Source: Topomyia yanbarensis (lineage: Eukaryota > Arthropoda > Insecta > Diptera > Culicidae). Taken from it: 64,000 nucleotides of DNA. A model generated the notes under the pieces. It saw nothing but the letters and a program-made list of their open reading frames with translations, made no database searches and had not been told where the DNA came from. Within the stretch, counting starts at the first letter, position 1; each line of letters starts with the position of its first letter. The stretch covers positions 373,340,166 to 373,404,165 of the forward strand of contig NC_080672.1 in NCBI RefSeq assembly GCF_030247195.1, given 5' to 3'. Position numbers and translations under genes: made by a program. Shown piece by piece: positions 44,723 to 56,810 of this stretch.

Positions 44723-44824
44723 GGTGTTTTAGTCACATAATAGCTCCCGTTTAACTCTATACTGCGATTAGTTTTCCCCGTCAGATACCACCAAAACACT
44801 CACTACCTGTGAACACCAGCTCTA

Positions 44825-44885
44825 AATCAGTGTCAGATTCTGATGAGACGAAGTCGAAACGCAAATTCATAACTAATTCAATTAG
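44825..44885 (+). repeat. R1 dispersed repeat, copy after tRNA-like sequence
   Basis: GTCAGATTCTGATGAGACGA, then AGTCGAAACGCAAATT; the same core as the other R1 copies. It lies about 100 bases after the tRNA-like sequence. Confidence 0.55.
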
Positions 44886-45568
44886 CTCTATATGAATGTA
44901 TGTCCAAAATGTCTTGAACTATAGATTATATTAGAAATCTCCTTTAGTTTACAAAACATGGTTGGAAAATATTACAAAACATACCAAAACAAGGAGACAA
45001 TCACTATCTCGAAATGGAAAGTTTCTGTCAATTGAAATTGCTTTAGCCGAAACAACTTTGAGTAGAGCTGAAGCTTAAAAAACAATTTTCCAACCCCCGA
45101 GCAAAATAAAAAAAAAACATTGGGGCCATGGAACATCCAAGGCAAACTCATCACTTCGCTCGAACTATTTGCCTTCATTTCAAATATCGATGCTCAATTA
45201 ATATCAATTTAGTTGGGTTTTCAAGACGATTACTTTCGGGTGGATCGACTTAACATCCCAGATCCATCAGTGCTAAGATAAATGGTTTCATTGAACCATG
45301 GAGCAGGGCACCATTAGCCAAAGGAGATCCGGTAGTTTATATTCATTGCCGCATTGGCTTACGTCCAGCTGAATCGATAACGAATGCAAGCATGAAAAGG
45401 CGACAAAAATCAAAGTCATAAAATGATGCTTCTGCTCGATTTTCCGTGGCACCGATAGTAGATGGCTACAGAGGCGATGGGAAAAGAGCTCGGTAATCTA
45501 TTTCACTGCACTGTGTTGGTACTGGATGAACCGCAAACGAATAACTTACGCGTGATGGTGGCATCCGA
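44886..45568. other. Intron sequence, unclassified
   Basis: No gene was recognised. 45190-45540 is less AT-rich and has broken open frames, perhaps a pseudogene or transposon scrap that cannot be identified. Confidence 0.3.
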
Positions 45569-45777
45569 TTAAGGTTGCACAGAGAAAGCGCAAAATTCGC
45601 AAACGAAAAAAGCAGTTTTTTTCCACACCGTATGTCAGATCTTCATACAAATCAATCAGCGTATGTAGAATGTTGTTACAGTACTGCTGATTGATTTTTA
45701 TGAAGATCTGACATACGGTGTGGAAAAAAACTGCTTTTTTCGTTTGCGAATTTTGCGCTTTCTCTGTGCAACCTTAA
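45569..45777. mobile_element. 209-bp TTAA foldback element
   Basis: TTAA stands at both ends (45569-45572 and 45774-45777). The arms, GGTTGCACAGAGAAAGCGCA and inward for about 90 bp, pair almost perfectly with the right arm, around a loop of only about 24 bases. The almost complete palindrome with a TTAA duplication fits a piggyBac-mobilised MITE. Confidence 0.85.
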
Positions 45778-47201
45778 GCGGTTCCAGCCAATTTGGCTGA
45801 AGAGGGGAAAGGGGTTCAGGAATCAGAATAAATTGACACGATTGGCTATGTAGTTTCTTCACTCTACTGATGGGATGGGAAAGGGAGGTGAAAGAAAAAG
45901 GTAGGGTAATGGAAAATGACCATATTAAAATCACATCACATATCCTTGAGTTATAGCTCCCTGTAGACTCATCTATGTATAGGAAACCAAAAATCTGGAT
46001 ACGCAATTGCATGCATGCAAAGGCGGTTGCATAATAAGTAATATGAAGTTCCGTAAATGGATTCACAAAGATTGCACGAATAATGCTCAGCACGATGAAT
46101 AGCATCCATGTGACTATTGAGTTGGCAATGTCCAATTAGTCCCCTTTCCTCAGAAAACTGCATTTGGGCTTAAAAATACAACAAAATCTTCAACATGTTC
46201 GACATACGCACCCGGCAGAAATGTTTTAGTTTGAGCGCAAGTTTGCAAGCCACGCCAATGGTTGCAAGTTCGGATGCAGGTACGATTAGAGTAGTGAATA
46301 GTAGGGCAATTCACATCATAGTGTACTGAACCTATGCTGGCCCTGTTAGGGAAAGTAGCACACTATTTCGATAATCACTGGGCTGTAACCGATTGAATGC
46401 GTATAAATTAGTATTAGTATTAGTATAAATTAAAATATAGCATAATACTATTAAGGGGTTCTCCTCATCAGAGAGTTTCGAAAAGTCGATTTTTTGTTGC
46501 TGGAATTATTTTGAAAGAAGATTCTTGCAACATTTCAGAGTATAGCTGATTTACATTTCATGCCTGCAAGTTTTTTTTAATGAGATTTTTTTTCCTTCTA
46601 ACAACTTTAAAGCCCATTTTATGAAAACCACGTTATTTTTAAATTCCATGCTCGATTACAAAACTAGTAATACACTGTTTTTTAGATAATTTATTAGTGC
46701 ACATACTGAACTAAAAGAATGTTTTTAAAAATCTCATTTTACAATTAACTTACTGCAAAAAAGGTTTCTACCTTCGAGCACTTTATTAAAAATGACCAAA
46801 ATATTTTAAATTTCAACTTGCCATCGCCATAATACTCTATCCTGTTCAGAAAAGCCTCCCGAATGAGGAAATGTTTCACTTTTTTTGTTTCTGGTAAATT
46901 TTTTGGGCTGAATCTTGTTCAGAGTTTGAGTTGCTCCTCTTGATTTTATGCCCAAAAAAATCCTTAAAGACCGCTACAAAAAATTTAAAAATCGGGAAAA
47001 AACATGAAAAGCTGAGAAATATTATGAACAAGAACTGTGCAAAGGTTGAAAACGATTGATCCAGTAGATTCTAATTTATTATGTACACCTCAAAACAAGA
47101 CAAGGCGCCTCTGGAGATTCACTGTCACTCGTTCAATTTTCAGCATTTTGAAATGAAGTTTTGCGAAAATATTGTCGAATTGTACATAAGGAAATTGGAT
47201 G
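45778..47201. other. Intron sequence, AT-rich
   Basis: No gene or clear transposon was recognised. 46400-47060 shows repeated AT-rich words only. Confidence 0.35.
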
Positions 47202-47209
47202 AATATACT

Positions 47210-47840
47210 CAGTGATGTCCTAGAACGCGTTCCTGTTCTCGTCAAGTACGCGTGCTGTCCTTTGTACAAGCACACCGCAAATGTGCCTGTTCTTCCAATA
47301 CTAGTGCGCCGCGTGCTCGAAGATCGTGCTCTCATTAATGTTAAAAGAACGGGTGCTCGCCGAGAGCACGAACACCAACAAATTTTCACCCTAGTGAGAA
47401 ATTTTGGTTTTTACCAAATTTTCCTCCTTAGGGTGAAATATAGCGTAGGACGAACACGAAGTTAGAAGAACACGTATCAGTTCGTATTCCGACTTTTTTG
47501 TGTGCCGTGTGCTTCGTAGAACTATTGGAGAGATGCCATAAGAAAAACGAAAAATAATACAGCACCGCGATGCTATCGGCACGCAGCACACGTATCGGTT
47601 CTACGAAGCACACAAAAAAGTCAGAACACGAACAGATACGTGTTCTTCTAACTTCGTGTTCGTGTTCTCGGCGAGCACCCGTTCTTCTAACATGAACGAG
47701 TACACGATCTTCGAGCACGCGGCACACTAGTATTGGAAGAACAGGCACATTTGCGTGCTTGTACAAAGAACACCACACGTCCTTACTAGGAACCCAGAGC
47801 CGGTACGGTATGGCTCGCGTGGTGTTCTAGGACATCACTG
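47210..47840. mobile_element. 631-bp hAT foldback element
   Basis: The ends CAGTGATGTCCTAGAAC and GTTCTAGGACATCACTG are exact inverses, flanked by a perfect 8-bp duplication AATATACT (47202-47209 and 47841-47848). The arms pair over most of their length (TTCTTCCAATACTAGTG against CACTAGTATTGGAAGAA; GGGTGCTCGCCGAGAGCACG against its near inverse). Internal GAACACG/CGTGTTC words repeat many times. The left arm has an extra 50-base piece (47385-47440). It has no gene and is moved by a hAT transposase elsewhere. Confidence 0.88.
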
Positions 47841-48008
47841 AATATACTAACATTCTCTGTATCGTCACAACGATTTAAAAAAAAGATTGGTGGGTAATGT
47901 CTGTGACATAACAGGAGTGTCGTTACTACATTTCGGGGCGATAATTCAAATCAAATGATGTTCAACGGAATCACATTTGAATGTAAATTTCCCAATCAAT
48001 TCGTTATG

Positions 48009-48760
48009 ATAAATCATCGCTATTGTGCTATCTTATGACAAGCGCCATTTAGCACATTTCGAGAAAAACGATTTTTAAAGCTTGAGGTTGAATATCTTGA
48101 AACCAATAAATGGTAAAAACAATTCAAAGAAGACAATTAATGCTTCAATCTATTCTGTATTAAACTCTCAAATATCACGAAGTTCGTTTGACTATGTTAC
48201 GAATTTTCACTATAAATGTAAACAAAAGTCGCACTAACACGTGTCGGAGGCGTGTATTGATGGCAAAATTTGTATGGCGTGTCATAATTGGGCATGGAAA
48301 ATTTTCCACAGAAAAAAGCATCAATTATTAACTTTTATTAATATCTTCGGCTTTATTCGGCCTAGAAACAATCGATGAGATGCATTTTGAAGGAAATTGA
48401 GCAAGCAATCTAGAAAAAATAGTAATTTTTGATTACAGTGTTGCCAAACATGAAATATTGCCAATTTAAAAGTAAAACTGCATATTTCTCGCAATACATG
48501 TATTTTTATTTTAAAAATTATTATTCCATTGTGTTCCTCAGACATTTTTACATATAAAAACATCTAAAACTTCTCCTTTACTTAAGCGAATCCCAAGATA
48601 CATCATCTCATCACTTTTTTCGCTATACCTCAGTAACCAAGCAAAATTTCAATATTCTGAAAACGCCATTTTGTAGAGAATTTTCAGATTAGTAATGTTG
48701 CATATCTAACTCAGTTTACCCCAAAATGGCGTTTGTCATAAGATAGCACAACAGCGACGA
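48009..48760. mobile_element. R2 TIR element, uninterrupted copy
   Basis: The left end TCGCTATTGTGCTATCTTAT and the right end ATAAGATAGCACAACAGCGA are inverted with one mismatch. It matches the broken copy at 15057-26042 through GCACATTTCGAGAAAAACGA, CAAAAGTCGCACTAACACG and CAGTGTTGCCAAA. It has no coding capacity. It served here as the reference for locating the insertions in the other copy. Confidence 0.75.
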
Positions 48761-49223
48761 AATATGATTAAAAATTTAAATTTAAAAATCTTTTCCTTCG
48801 CCAACTATTTTCCTTCTTTTCAAGTCTGCAACATCATTTGAAAATATTGTTGGAATGTTATTGATGAAAAGTTGATAATACAAGTGTGGCAACACTGTCC
48901 ACTGGATGGATGGTGGGAGAAAGACGCATATTCGTTTTGGTTATGCTGGTATTAGTAACAAAATGGAATGAAAAAGCAAATGGCACTAAAACCACTAAAA
49001 CGAGCGAGAGCGATAAAAGTGCGTATTCGTGTTTGTGCTCTTTTTGCCCATCATTTATTTGACAGTCGTTGAAATACCAACCAGCATCAGCAGCAGTAGA
49101 GATGAATTTTTCGCGCCATGACCCATACCAAACAGACCGTCCGCAAGTCTACCGGAGGGAAAGCACCCCGCAAGCACTTAGCAACGAAGGACGTCCGTAA
49201 AATTGCCCCAGCCACTGGTAGCG

Positions 49224-49689
49224 TTAAGGACGATTCAGACGATACATCTGCTTCCGTCAACGTCAGGATAAGTTTAATACTTTTCTCTTGTGTCCGTTCA
49301 CACGTGCCGTACGTCAAAACGTACCGTGCCGTTGATGTTGTGTGAATGGTTTAATTTAACTGCATGTAACTCTAGAGAAAATTTTCAATAGGACGTAAGT
49401 AACATTGAGAGCCTCTCTTTGTTTACTTTCTCTTTCGTTTATTACGACGTCACTACAACAATTTGTACTAATTTTCCAGTACATATCGAAAGCCGACGGT
49501 TTTTACTACAATATTATGCAAAGAGTAGAGTGGTTAATGTTGAAATGGCCTAGTAATGAACAGAAGAGAAAGACCTCAAAGAGAATCTCTCATTGTTACT
49601 TACGTCCTATTGAAAATTTTCTCTAGAACTAATCTTGACGTTCCGTACCGATGACGGAAGCCTGATGTATCGTGTGAATCGTACTTTAA
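49224..49689. mobile_element. TTAA MITE inserted in the histone pseudogene
   Basis: TTAA stands at both ends (49224-49227 and 49686-49689). Inside are inverted ends CGATTCAGACGATACATC (49231) and GATGTATCGTGTGAATCG (49664-49681), and CTTCCGTCA pairs with TGACGGAAG. The target TTAA is the GTTAAG codon pair of the histone. MITE-B (49371-49627) lies inside it, so its own length is only about 205 bp. Confidence 0.8.
49371..49627. mobile_element. 257-bp MITE (MITE-B), copy 2
   Basis: Same length as, and inverted relative to, the copy at 7727-7983, with the same long ends (TCTAGAGAAAATTTTCAATA and its inverse). It is the innermost and youngest layer of the nest in the histone pseudogene. Confidence 0.88.
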
Positions 49690-49945
49690 ACAGCCCAATC
49701 GCTACCGACCAGGAATTGTCGCCCTGTAAGAAATTCCCCGCTATCAGAAGTCAATGGAGCTACAAATCCGCAAGCTGCCCTTCCAGCGCCTGGTCCGTGA
49801 GATTGCGCAGGACTTCACAACCGATATACGCTCCCAGAGCTCAGCAGTAATGGCCCTCCAAAACGTCAGCGAGGCCTATCTGGTTGGTTGGTTAGAGGAT
49901 CTGTGTACCAATCTGTGCGATATCGACGTCAAGTCAAGGGTGTAG

Positions 49946-51327
49946 GTTTGTGCGTTTTCCTCAACAGTATCTCAGGTTGTAGTTTATTTCAAAATAAAAA
50001 ATTGCCCGCAGGAAGTATGGTTCCATAAACAGAGAAAGGGGGATAATAAACTGTTTTCCATTTCAACTGTACGGACTACGATAGACTTTTAATTAAAATT
50101 TAAAAAATGGCAAACCCTTATAATGTACATCATTTAGAATAAATCAAATTTATTCTTTATACGAAGAAAATGTTGGGTTTTCGTTGTATCGGTCACAAAG
50201 GTTGAGCAGGCCTTCTTTTAGTTTTTTTTGTTATCACGAGCAGCGTTTCCTGTCAATACTTCGGCGGCAAGATAATCCGTCACTGCTGCCAGGTAGTGTT
50301 GTGTCCCTTTCTTAGAAAACGATGGATTCGGTCGACCGGAAATGGGGCCCCTATATTGAAACGTTAAAAGTATTCGACTTCAAAAAAACCGAAGTGACAC
50401 TTAGGCTGCTAATTTAAATCCTGCAATTTTACTATCTTCTGCATGGTAGCATTATACTCTGCTATTTCGGTATTTCAGGTGTAAATCCCGATATAATAGT
50501 ACACATAAATTGGAATGGAAAATATTCAAACATCTATGCCTTTCTTAATGATTATAGAATGAATCTAGAATAAGTTCCCGTTATATGTTTAACTTACGAT
50601 TATTGACAGGCGTCACACTTTTAGCTAGAATGGGTAGTACGATAAGCATATTGTGAGGGGTTTATTACTGCAAATATATCGCATTTTCCCAATAAGGGAA
50701 GATAGGGTAAAACGAACCTCCGTGGCAAAACACACGTCTTGTTTTCAAAAAATACTGAAAATTTCTGGATTTATAGGGTAAAAGGGTGTAATACTCCCCA
50801 CCGGGGCAAAATGCCTCTCTTCAATTCCCAGGATTCCTGAATTATCTAAAAAGTAAAAACGACATGAAATCAACTTACTAAGTTAGTTTGATATTTTTAA
50901 TATATTGCAAAACAACAATATACACAAAAGTTTCAAAAGAGCTATTTTGATGTAAGTTCCTACCTTTTCTAATAGCATTACAACCAATTAGAAACAGTCG
51001 GATTTGAATGTTTCAAAAATGTTTAATAATACTTGTATCAGGATGATTTTAATAAAAAATGAAACGGGTACTAATTTCTAACTAATATAATAATAAATTA
51101 GAGTAGTTGGTGCGGAGATCATAATAACGAATGTTGAAATATAGCTATTTTTCTTTAAGGGGCGTATTAGACCTGTTTACCCTAATAAACATACACTGCC
51201 GAAGTTTCAGAACCGTATATCAATTACAGACCGAGATATAGATATAGATATATAGATATAGATAAACAAAAAACATCGTGCTCTTCGCGTGTAATTATTG
51301 TGGCTCATCCAGTAAGTATTTTCAGGG
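49946..51327. other. Intron sequence, unclassified
   Basis: No gene was recognised. A short ATAGATATAG microsatellite lies at 51233-51265. Confidence 0.35.
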
Positions 51328-51450
51328 ACCATGCATAAATGACGTAGTATTATGGGGGGTTGTGGAGGTATACCAAATTTGTGACGAAATGTGACGAGAT
51401 GGAGAGATAGGGTCAGATGTTATGCGGCGTAGTATTAAGTTTAAATGTTT
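51328..51450. mobile_element. Fragment of the GGGACCATTCAT-type MITE
   Basis: GGGACCATGCATAAATGACG with GGGGGGTTGTGGAGG and TGTGACGAAATGTGACG matches the element at 63098-63346 (GGGACCATTCATGAATTACG, GGGGGAGGGGGT, TTGTGACATGTTGTGAC). Only one end is clear. Confidence 0.6.
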
Positions 51451-52858
51451 TTGACAGCCTTCAACACCCATTGTTTAGAGAAAACACTATAATGTTCCTC
51501 CATTCCTAACAGAAATTAATTTAAATCACAACAAGTTACTTTTCATCGCTGGAAAAGGGATAAACTATTTGTGTACGGCCCTTACCATTATATCAGCGCT
51601 TTCCAGTGCTATTTTAACCATTGTTCGATATTCTATCACACTATATATGAAAAATCTACTCAGCCCTCAAAATTTATTGTCGATTTTCATATTTTTTATA
51701 TTTAATCCTAAATGTACCATACCCAAAACTGCATTCGCCAAATTTTTGAGTCTATCAATTGATAAACATAAGTGCTACATTTTTTAAACCGTACAATGTC
51801 TTGGAAATCTGCAAGAATTTGAGTGACAAAAAGTTTTTGTTCATTCCAATTCATCTTGCTTTAATAGGTAATACAATGAAAATTTAACAACACATATAGG
51901 TGTTTCTAATAGAAAATCATCTTAGGAATTCAATGGTGTATTTCGATTTGAGAAATAATGAGTATTTAAAAAGTTACGAATGAAATCAATATAACTATGT
52001 TGTTTAACACGGAGTGTCATCTCTTTATCGGTAAAAGCGTGTTGAAGGATCTCATCTAGTACAACTGACGTAGATTTTTTTCGAGTTTTCTAAAATCATA
52101 AAGTGATCTTGCGCCGTTTTGCGCCGAAGGTTTATATTTGGTCATTTGTAAAATTTGCTTTTTAATGGAGGCGCATGGTATTTTTTGGTTTCATGAAGTT
52201 TTGCATTATTATTCACCAGTGGATTTCTTTGTCTGAACGCTGCTTGTAAATTCAGGGTTTGGGGCGATTTCCTTGATACAAATATAAGTATGCCTTATCC
52301 GTCTTGCATGGCTCGTGTTTCTACATTTTCACAGTTGTCTGCAGTATAGAAAAATTCAAATAAATAAAAGCCAACGATGCAACTATTATTATATCTTTCC
52401 ATGAATCCTATCTCTTTGGTAGGTATTGGTCGTTAGCTTTACTGGTGACCGATGTATGGTAAACGCGTGAGTGTGTGGAGTGTTCTTTTCTACCCGATTT
52501 TTAGTTAATAGCCAGTGATGTAACATTTATTTTCAAATGCAAACTCCCTATTGAATCTATCACAATCAATCAATGGAAAAGTATTGAGCGGCTTAGCTAC
52601 AGTATGCATCGTATGAGCAACTGTGACTAGAGCATAGGGCATGATTTAAGATCTTCATCAAAACAAGTAAACCTATCATCTTTTAATAGCTTTGGCGATA
52701 ACTGTAATAGATAAACAAATAAAACAAGAATTTAAGGCATTCTATCAAACACCGTAATATATGCTATCTTTTATAACTATTCCAGACGCATACGTTCATA
52801 AATTAGTACATGAGGATTATCTCTTAAAGAGCTATGGACGAATTTCGCGCTAAATCGC
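51451..52858. other. Intron sequence, AT-rich
   Basis: No gene or clear transposon was recognised. Confidence 0.35.
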
Positions 52859-53793
52859 ATTCAGAGTTGGCAGCACCCTCTCAGATTTTAATGAAACTTT
52901 CTGTACATGAAGACTTCGTAACAAAAAGTCACTTTGCATACTTTGTTTTTTTCCAAAAATGATCTAGATTGTCTTTTGAAAAAGGTCAAATTTTTTTTAA
53001 CATTTTTTTTTTCAAATGAGCCTAAAAATGACAAATCCTCCAAAAAAATGTTGTGGGAGTGATTTTCACAAAATTAGTGAAATTTTTGAGCTAAAATATT
53101 GAAAAAATTCTCCATCTACTCCTACTCTGAAAAAAATCGATCTTAAAAATTTAAAGTCGATTTACAAAAAATATCTTTGATTTGGGTGAAATTTTGTTCC
53201 AAGGTAGGTAATTTTGTTCCCTACCTACCGTCAAAAAATCAAGTTGGGCACTTTTAAGGAAAAAGTTATTTTAAAAAATTTTTCCTTCTCCAAACTAAAT
53301 TTATTTTTCAGTGTATTTTAATCGAAAACTAAACCATTAAAGTCATAATCATCTCAGAATCCAATTTCCCAACTGCTAGTTGCCTGATGCAAACAAAAGG
53401 TATCAGTAACGAATTTGGTATATATTCATAACAAACTTGAATGAGGGCAAAGATGAGCCATTTAACATCATCGATATATGCGAGATTTAATGCAGTTTGG
53501 ACAAGGAAAAGATTTTTTCGAATAACTTTTTCTCCTTGAAAGTGGCCAACTTCAATCTTTGACGGTAGGAAGGGAACATAATTACCTCAATATTTTTACT
53601 CAAAAAATTAACTAATTTTGTGAAAATCACTCCTACAACATTTTTGGTAGGATTTGTCATTTTTAGACTATAGCCATTTGAAAAAAAAATGGTTAAAAAA
53701 GTTTGACCCTTTTCAAAAGACAGTCTAGATCATTTTTGTTCTCATGTACAGAAAGTTTCATTAAAATCTGAGAGGGTGCTGCCAACTCTGAAT
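52859..53793. mobile_element. 935-bp palindromic element
   Basis: The ends ATTCAGAGTTGGCAGCACCC and its inverse GGGTGCTGCCAACTCTGAAT pair, and the arms continue for more than 400 bp (TTTTAATGAAACTTTCTGTA; TGACAAATCCTCC; CCTACCGTCAAA). The middle (53450-53500) contains CCATTTAACATCATCGATAT, also found inverted at 37750-37790. No gene is present and no clear target duplication could be set. Confidence 0.7.
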
Positions 53794-53797
53794 CTCG

Positions 53798-53960
53798 ATT
53801 ATTTCGAAGTCCCTTCAGATTGCTTGTAAAAAATCCTCCGTATCTCGATATTTTCTCTATCTCAATATCTCCCTATCTCGATGTACCTAGCTTGAGATTT
53901 GCCTGCAATTTTCTCTCTCTCTCTATGTCGATGTGATCTTTTTTTCTGTCGGGACATCAC
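53798..53960. repeat. Pogo/Tigger-like terminal fragment
   Basis: A repeated TATCTCGATATTTTCTCTAT and CCCTATCTCGATGTACC style, together with TCTCTATGTCGATG, is typical of pogo-group ends. A related piece is at 55560-55625. There is no transposase between them, so the two may or may not be ends of one decayed element. Confidence 0.35.
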
Positions 53961-54041
53961 AAAGTAGGTATATAATAGAATGAAAATTGAGGATTGGGGC
54001 GTTTAGTCCGCTAACTATCATCCTGATTGTGTATTGATATA

Positions 54042-54352
54042 CACACCTAGAAAAAATAGTGTAAATTTACGTCTCCTGACCATGACATATACGAGCAGCA
54101 AAAATGACTTAGTTTTACGTTTGATTTTAATTTTACATGACGTTTAATTTCGTAAATCATGTAAAATTACTCCACAGCGTTTGTTATGAATGGTACGAAG
54201 TGTAATTTTATGTCATTGCGCATGTAAAGTATATGTAGCATGTAAAATTAAACGGAACAAGGTAATGTTTCGTCATTTCGTGAATTACTAGTTGTTGAAT
54301 TGCGTCATGTTTGCAATTACGTCAATGATAAAATTCAGATTTTTTTGGTGTG
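54042..54352. mobile_element. 311-bp MITE with TA duplication
   Basis: The ends CACACCTAGAAAAAAT and ATTTTTTTGGTGTG are inverted and flanked by TA (54040-54041 and 54353-54354). Internal words (CATGTAAAATTA, ATTTCGT) recur in both orientations. It fits a Tc1/mariner-type MITE. Confidence 0.7.
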
Positions 54353-54354
54353 TA

Positions 54355-55560
54355 TGATTAGTAGAGGTAGAGTTAACAGATTCCTATCTGAATTTAATAA
54401 TGAACATATTTTCTAAAAAGGGGACACAGATATTGTACAAAACTCAGGTTTAGAATATTAATGTCGATCTATTATAGCTTCACCGCAAAACATTTGCAAT
54501 TGTTACGCATGAGGATTAATGTGGTTTTTAGGAAATTTCACATTGCACTGAATATTTAATACAAGTTCGTTGAAAACAGTTTTTAGCACGCTTTAAAAAT
54601 TAATATTCATTTGCTCGATTTTGTAGTAGATGGGAAGAGAGCAACTTTTAAAGAAATATATTTAATCTCCAGAAGGGCGAATGATTTCCTTGCAGAAACA
54701 ATTAGCATTCAGAAATCTAAAAAACGGAGTTTGAAGAAATATTGCTCATATAGGGTAATCAGTTTATTTTCACCATGTTTCTATGATTACCCTACCTATT
54801 TGAAGCCCTTGGTTTGAGTAGCGTCTACAATCTTTGTTCAACGGATTGACTGAAACGGTAATGGTTCTAGTAACGAAGTAAAGATGCTGATGCATATTTA
54901 AACGCATTCCATCGATTGCAGCCAGCAGCAATAATTGAAATTTTGCACTCCCTCCCCTCCATAATAGAGCTAAAATTAGCTCTTCGTCCTAATGGCTATG
55001 TCCCAGAAATAGAAAATATTTAGTGCTGAAATGAAGGCTTCGATCATTTAGTGAAAATATTAACAAACCTATATGAAGCACTTTAAGATGTCCACGAATT
55101 TTCGTACATCATGCAAATGATTTTTTAAGATCATTTTTGCGTACAGCTCCCGAAACTAACATTTCCATCATCCGCGTAAACGAGTTTAGCGAAATATGCA
55201 ACTATTTTTATTTTTCAAGATTAGGATGAATCCTTTTTTGAAATATTTTGAGAGCATTCAAATCGTCAAGTATCTTCAGCAAAAAATCTTTTTTCTACCC
55301 AATATTGTAAAAAAAATTGCATCTACATACAAAAATAAGCAAACCACAGCTTACTTTTTACATTCAGCAGAATTGAAATTGAAAATATATAATTAATTCC
55401 GATACTACAATACTAAAATGGAATTTCCATGGCCAAAACAGTTCCGACTCCAATGTTGTACATTTATTGGCTGCCGCAGCGTATGCATGAAAATTCGGGA
55501 CAAATGTTTCCTATCTTCATTTCCCGGAATGCAGTATGATGTCCTGAAGGTAAAGATGCC
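54355..55560. other. Intron sequence, unclassified
   Basis: No gene was recognised. 54850-54980 resembles 7000-7140. Confidence 0.35.
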
Positions 55561-56189
55561 ATTCTGTTCTATATCTCAATCTCTCCCTATGTCGATGGTC
55601 CCTTCAGTATCGACATAGAGAGAGTTAACTGTAGTACGACGTTTCTTATCATTTCGTGCACGGCTTTGAAGGACAGTAGCAAAGACGTGATAATTTATGG
55701 AGATGTTCACAGTTTTCCAGTTGCTTTGCAAACCCTCCTTGCTGTGCGAGTAGCGCACCCCATGGTCACTGGAGATGAAATATCGATTAATTTATATTTA
55801 AATAAATTACAGCAACGTCATCGTCACCCTCACGAAACTGTCACACACCTAAGAAACATGGGTAATAAGTTTTGATATATGACAGTACACTCAATTTCCG
55901 ATTCATCTTCCTCCTTCAAATGATGAAGAATGGGCGAAAATGGGGAGTGTTTTCCAATCCGATACACCTGTTCTCAAGATAAATGAATGGGATTGGCAGA
56001 AGGTACATGGTACGGTACGCAATAATACATAAGTTAAAAGCTTGAAAGTGAAACATTCTGATACGATGGTACGATGTTCCTTCGACATAGATCCTGGCAA
56101 CTTTACAAACCCGCTCCCCTAAGCAATCCTTTTGTTTGTTAAATAACACAAACATGTTCAACATCACTAATAAACTCTTTCTCTACCAG
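55561..56189 (+). other. Intron sequence up to Pde8 exon 8
   Basis: It includes a pogo-like scrap (CCCTATGTCGATGG, CGACATAGAGAGAG at 55585-55625). A short open frame at 55666-55875 has no recognisable domain. The acceptor tract TCTTTCTCTACCAG precedes the exon. Confidence 0.4.
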
Positions 56190-56300
56190 GCTTTGTATAT
56201 GGCGCTACACCGAACACGGGAGGCAATCATAATCACCGACGACTCGCTCCGAACCCAGTATGCCAACCGAGCTAGTGAAAGAGTGCTGAACATGAAAATA
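56190..56300 (+). CDS. Pde8: Pde8 exon 8: PAS domain, first part
   Basis: The exon follows TTTCTCTACCAG and ends at GTAAGT, phase 0 on both sides, with 37 codons. It reads ALYMALHRTREAIIITDDSL followed by RTQYANRASERVLNMKI. This is the start of a PAS domain: the A(I)xITD strand, the QYAN strand and the AxERVLN helix. It matches PDE8A ALENSEDAIEITSEDRFIQY. The next intron is only 564 bp, and 500 of those bases are a palindromic TTAA element. Confidence 0.9.
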
Positions 56301-56310
56301 GTAAGTTACC

Positions 56311-56810
56311 TTAAGGTTCAAGTTACCTTTTTTAAGCATGTGTTAGAATTGAACGCTTGGTAGTGTGCGTAGGAAAATTTGTGTTCAGCTTTGCCACCGG
56401 ATTATCCATATAAACCTTTTTAAAACTCTAAAAGAAGAATATCAGTCGATTTATTAGATCATCACGATTCAATTCATGCAAAATACCTGCTGGAAAAACC
56501 ATTGGCTTAGCTGGATGGTGCTTTTGAAAAAGTGGCTGTGGTTTTTTCATTGCGCAGTTGTGTTGCGTACCCCCGCTCGGTGTGGTAGTGTGACAAAAAA
56601 TCACAGCCACTTTTTCAAAAGCACCATACAGCTAAACCGATGGTTTTTCCAGCAGGTATTTTGCATGAATTGAATCCTGATGATCTAATAAATCGACTGA
56701 TATTCTTCTTTTAGAGTTTTGAAAAGGTTTAAATAGATAATCTGGTGGCAAAGCTGAACACAATTTTTCTTACGCATACTACCAAGCCTTGAGGTAACTT
56801 GAGCCTTAAG
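56311..56810. mobile_element. 500-bp palindromic TTAA element inside a short Pde8 intron
   Basis: TTAA stands at both ends (56311-56314 and 56807-56810). The inner ends GGTTCAAGTTACC and GGTAACTTGAGCC are inverted, and the arms pair along most of their length (AAAATACCTGCTGGAAAAAC near 56480 against its inverse near 56645). A TTAA duplication is typical of piggyBac-type integration. There is no coding sequence. It starts ten bases after the exon 8 donor, so the primary transcript can form a long hairpin. Confidence 0.75.

Larger units (their letters stand above)
49118..49945 (+). pseudogene. Histone H3 pseudogene split by two nested MITEs
   Basis: 49118-49228 reads [20 protein letters not shown] followed by [17 protein letters not shown]. 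49686-49943 reads QPNRYRPGIVAL, stop, [40 protein letters not shown] and [13 protein letters not shown], then a tail with small insertions ending [12 protein letters not shown] with APATG is the replication-type H3, not H3.3. The C-terminal TIMPKDIQLARR part is gone. An in-frame stop, many substitutions and a 462-base insertion make it dead. Without the insertion the reading frame is continuous across the junction. Confidence 0.93.

Noticed and set aside
45190..45540. A possible pseudogene
   Set aside because: Broken frames gave no recognisable protein family, so it is left as unclassified.
52859..53793. hAT assignment of the 935-bp palindrome from its CAGAG end
   Set aside because: The flanking 8 bases do not match, so the superfamily is left open.
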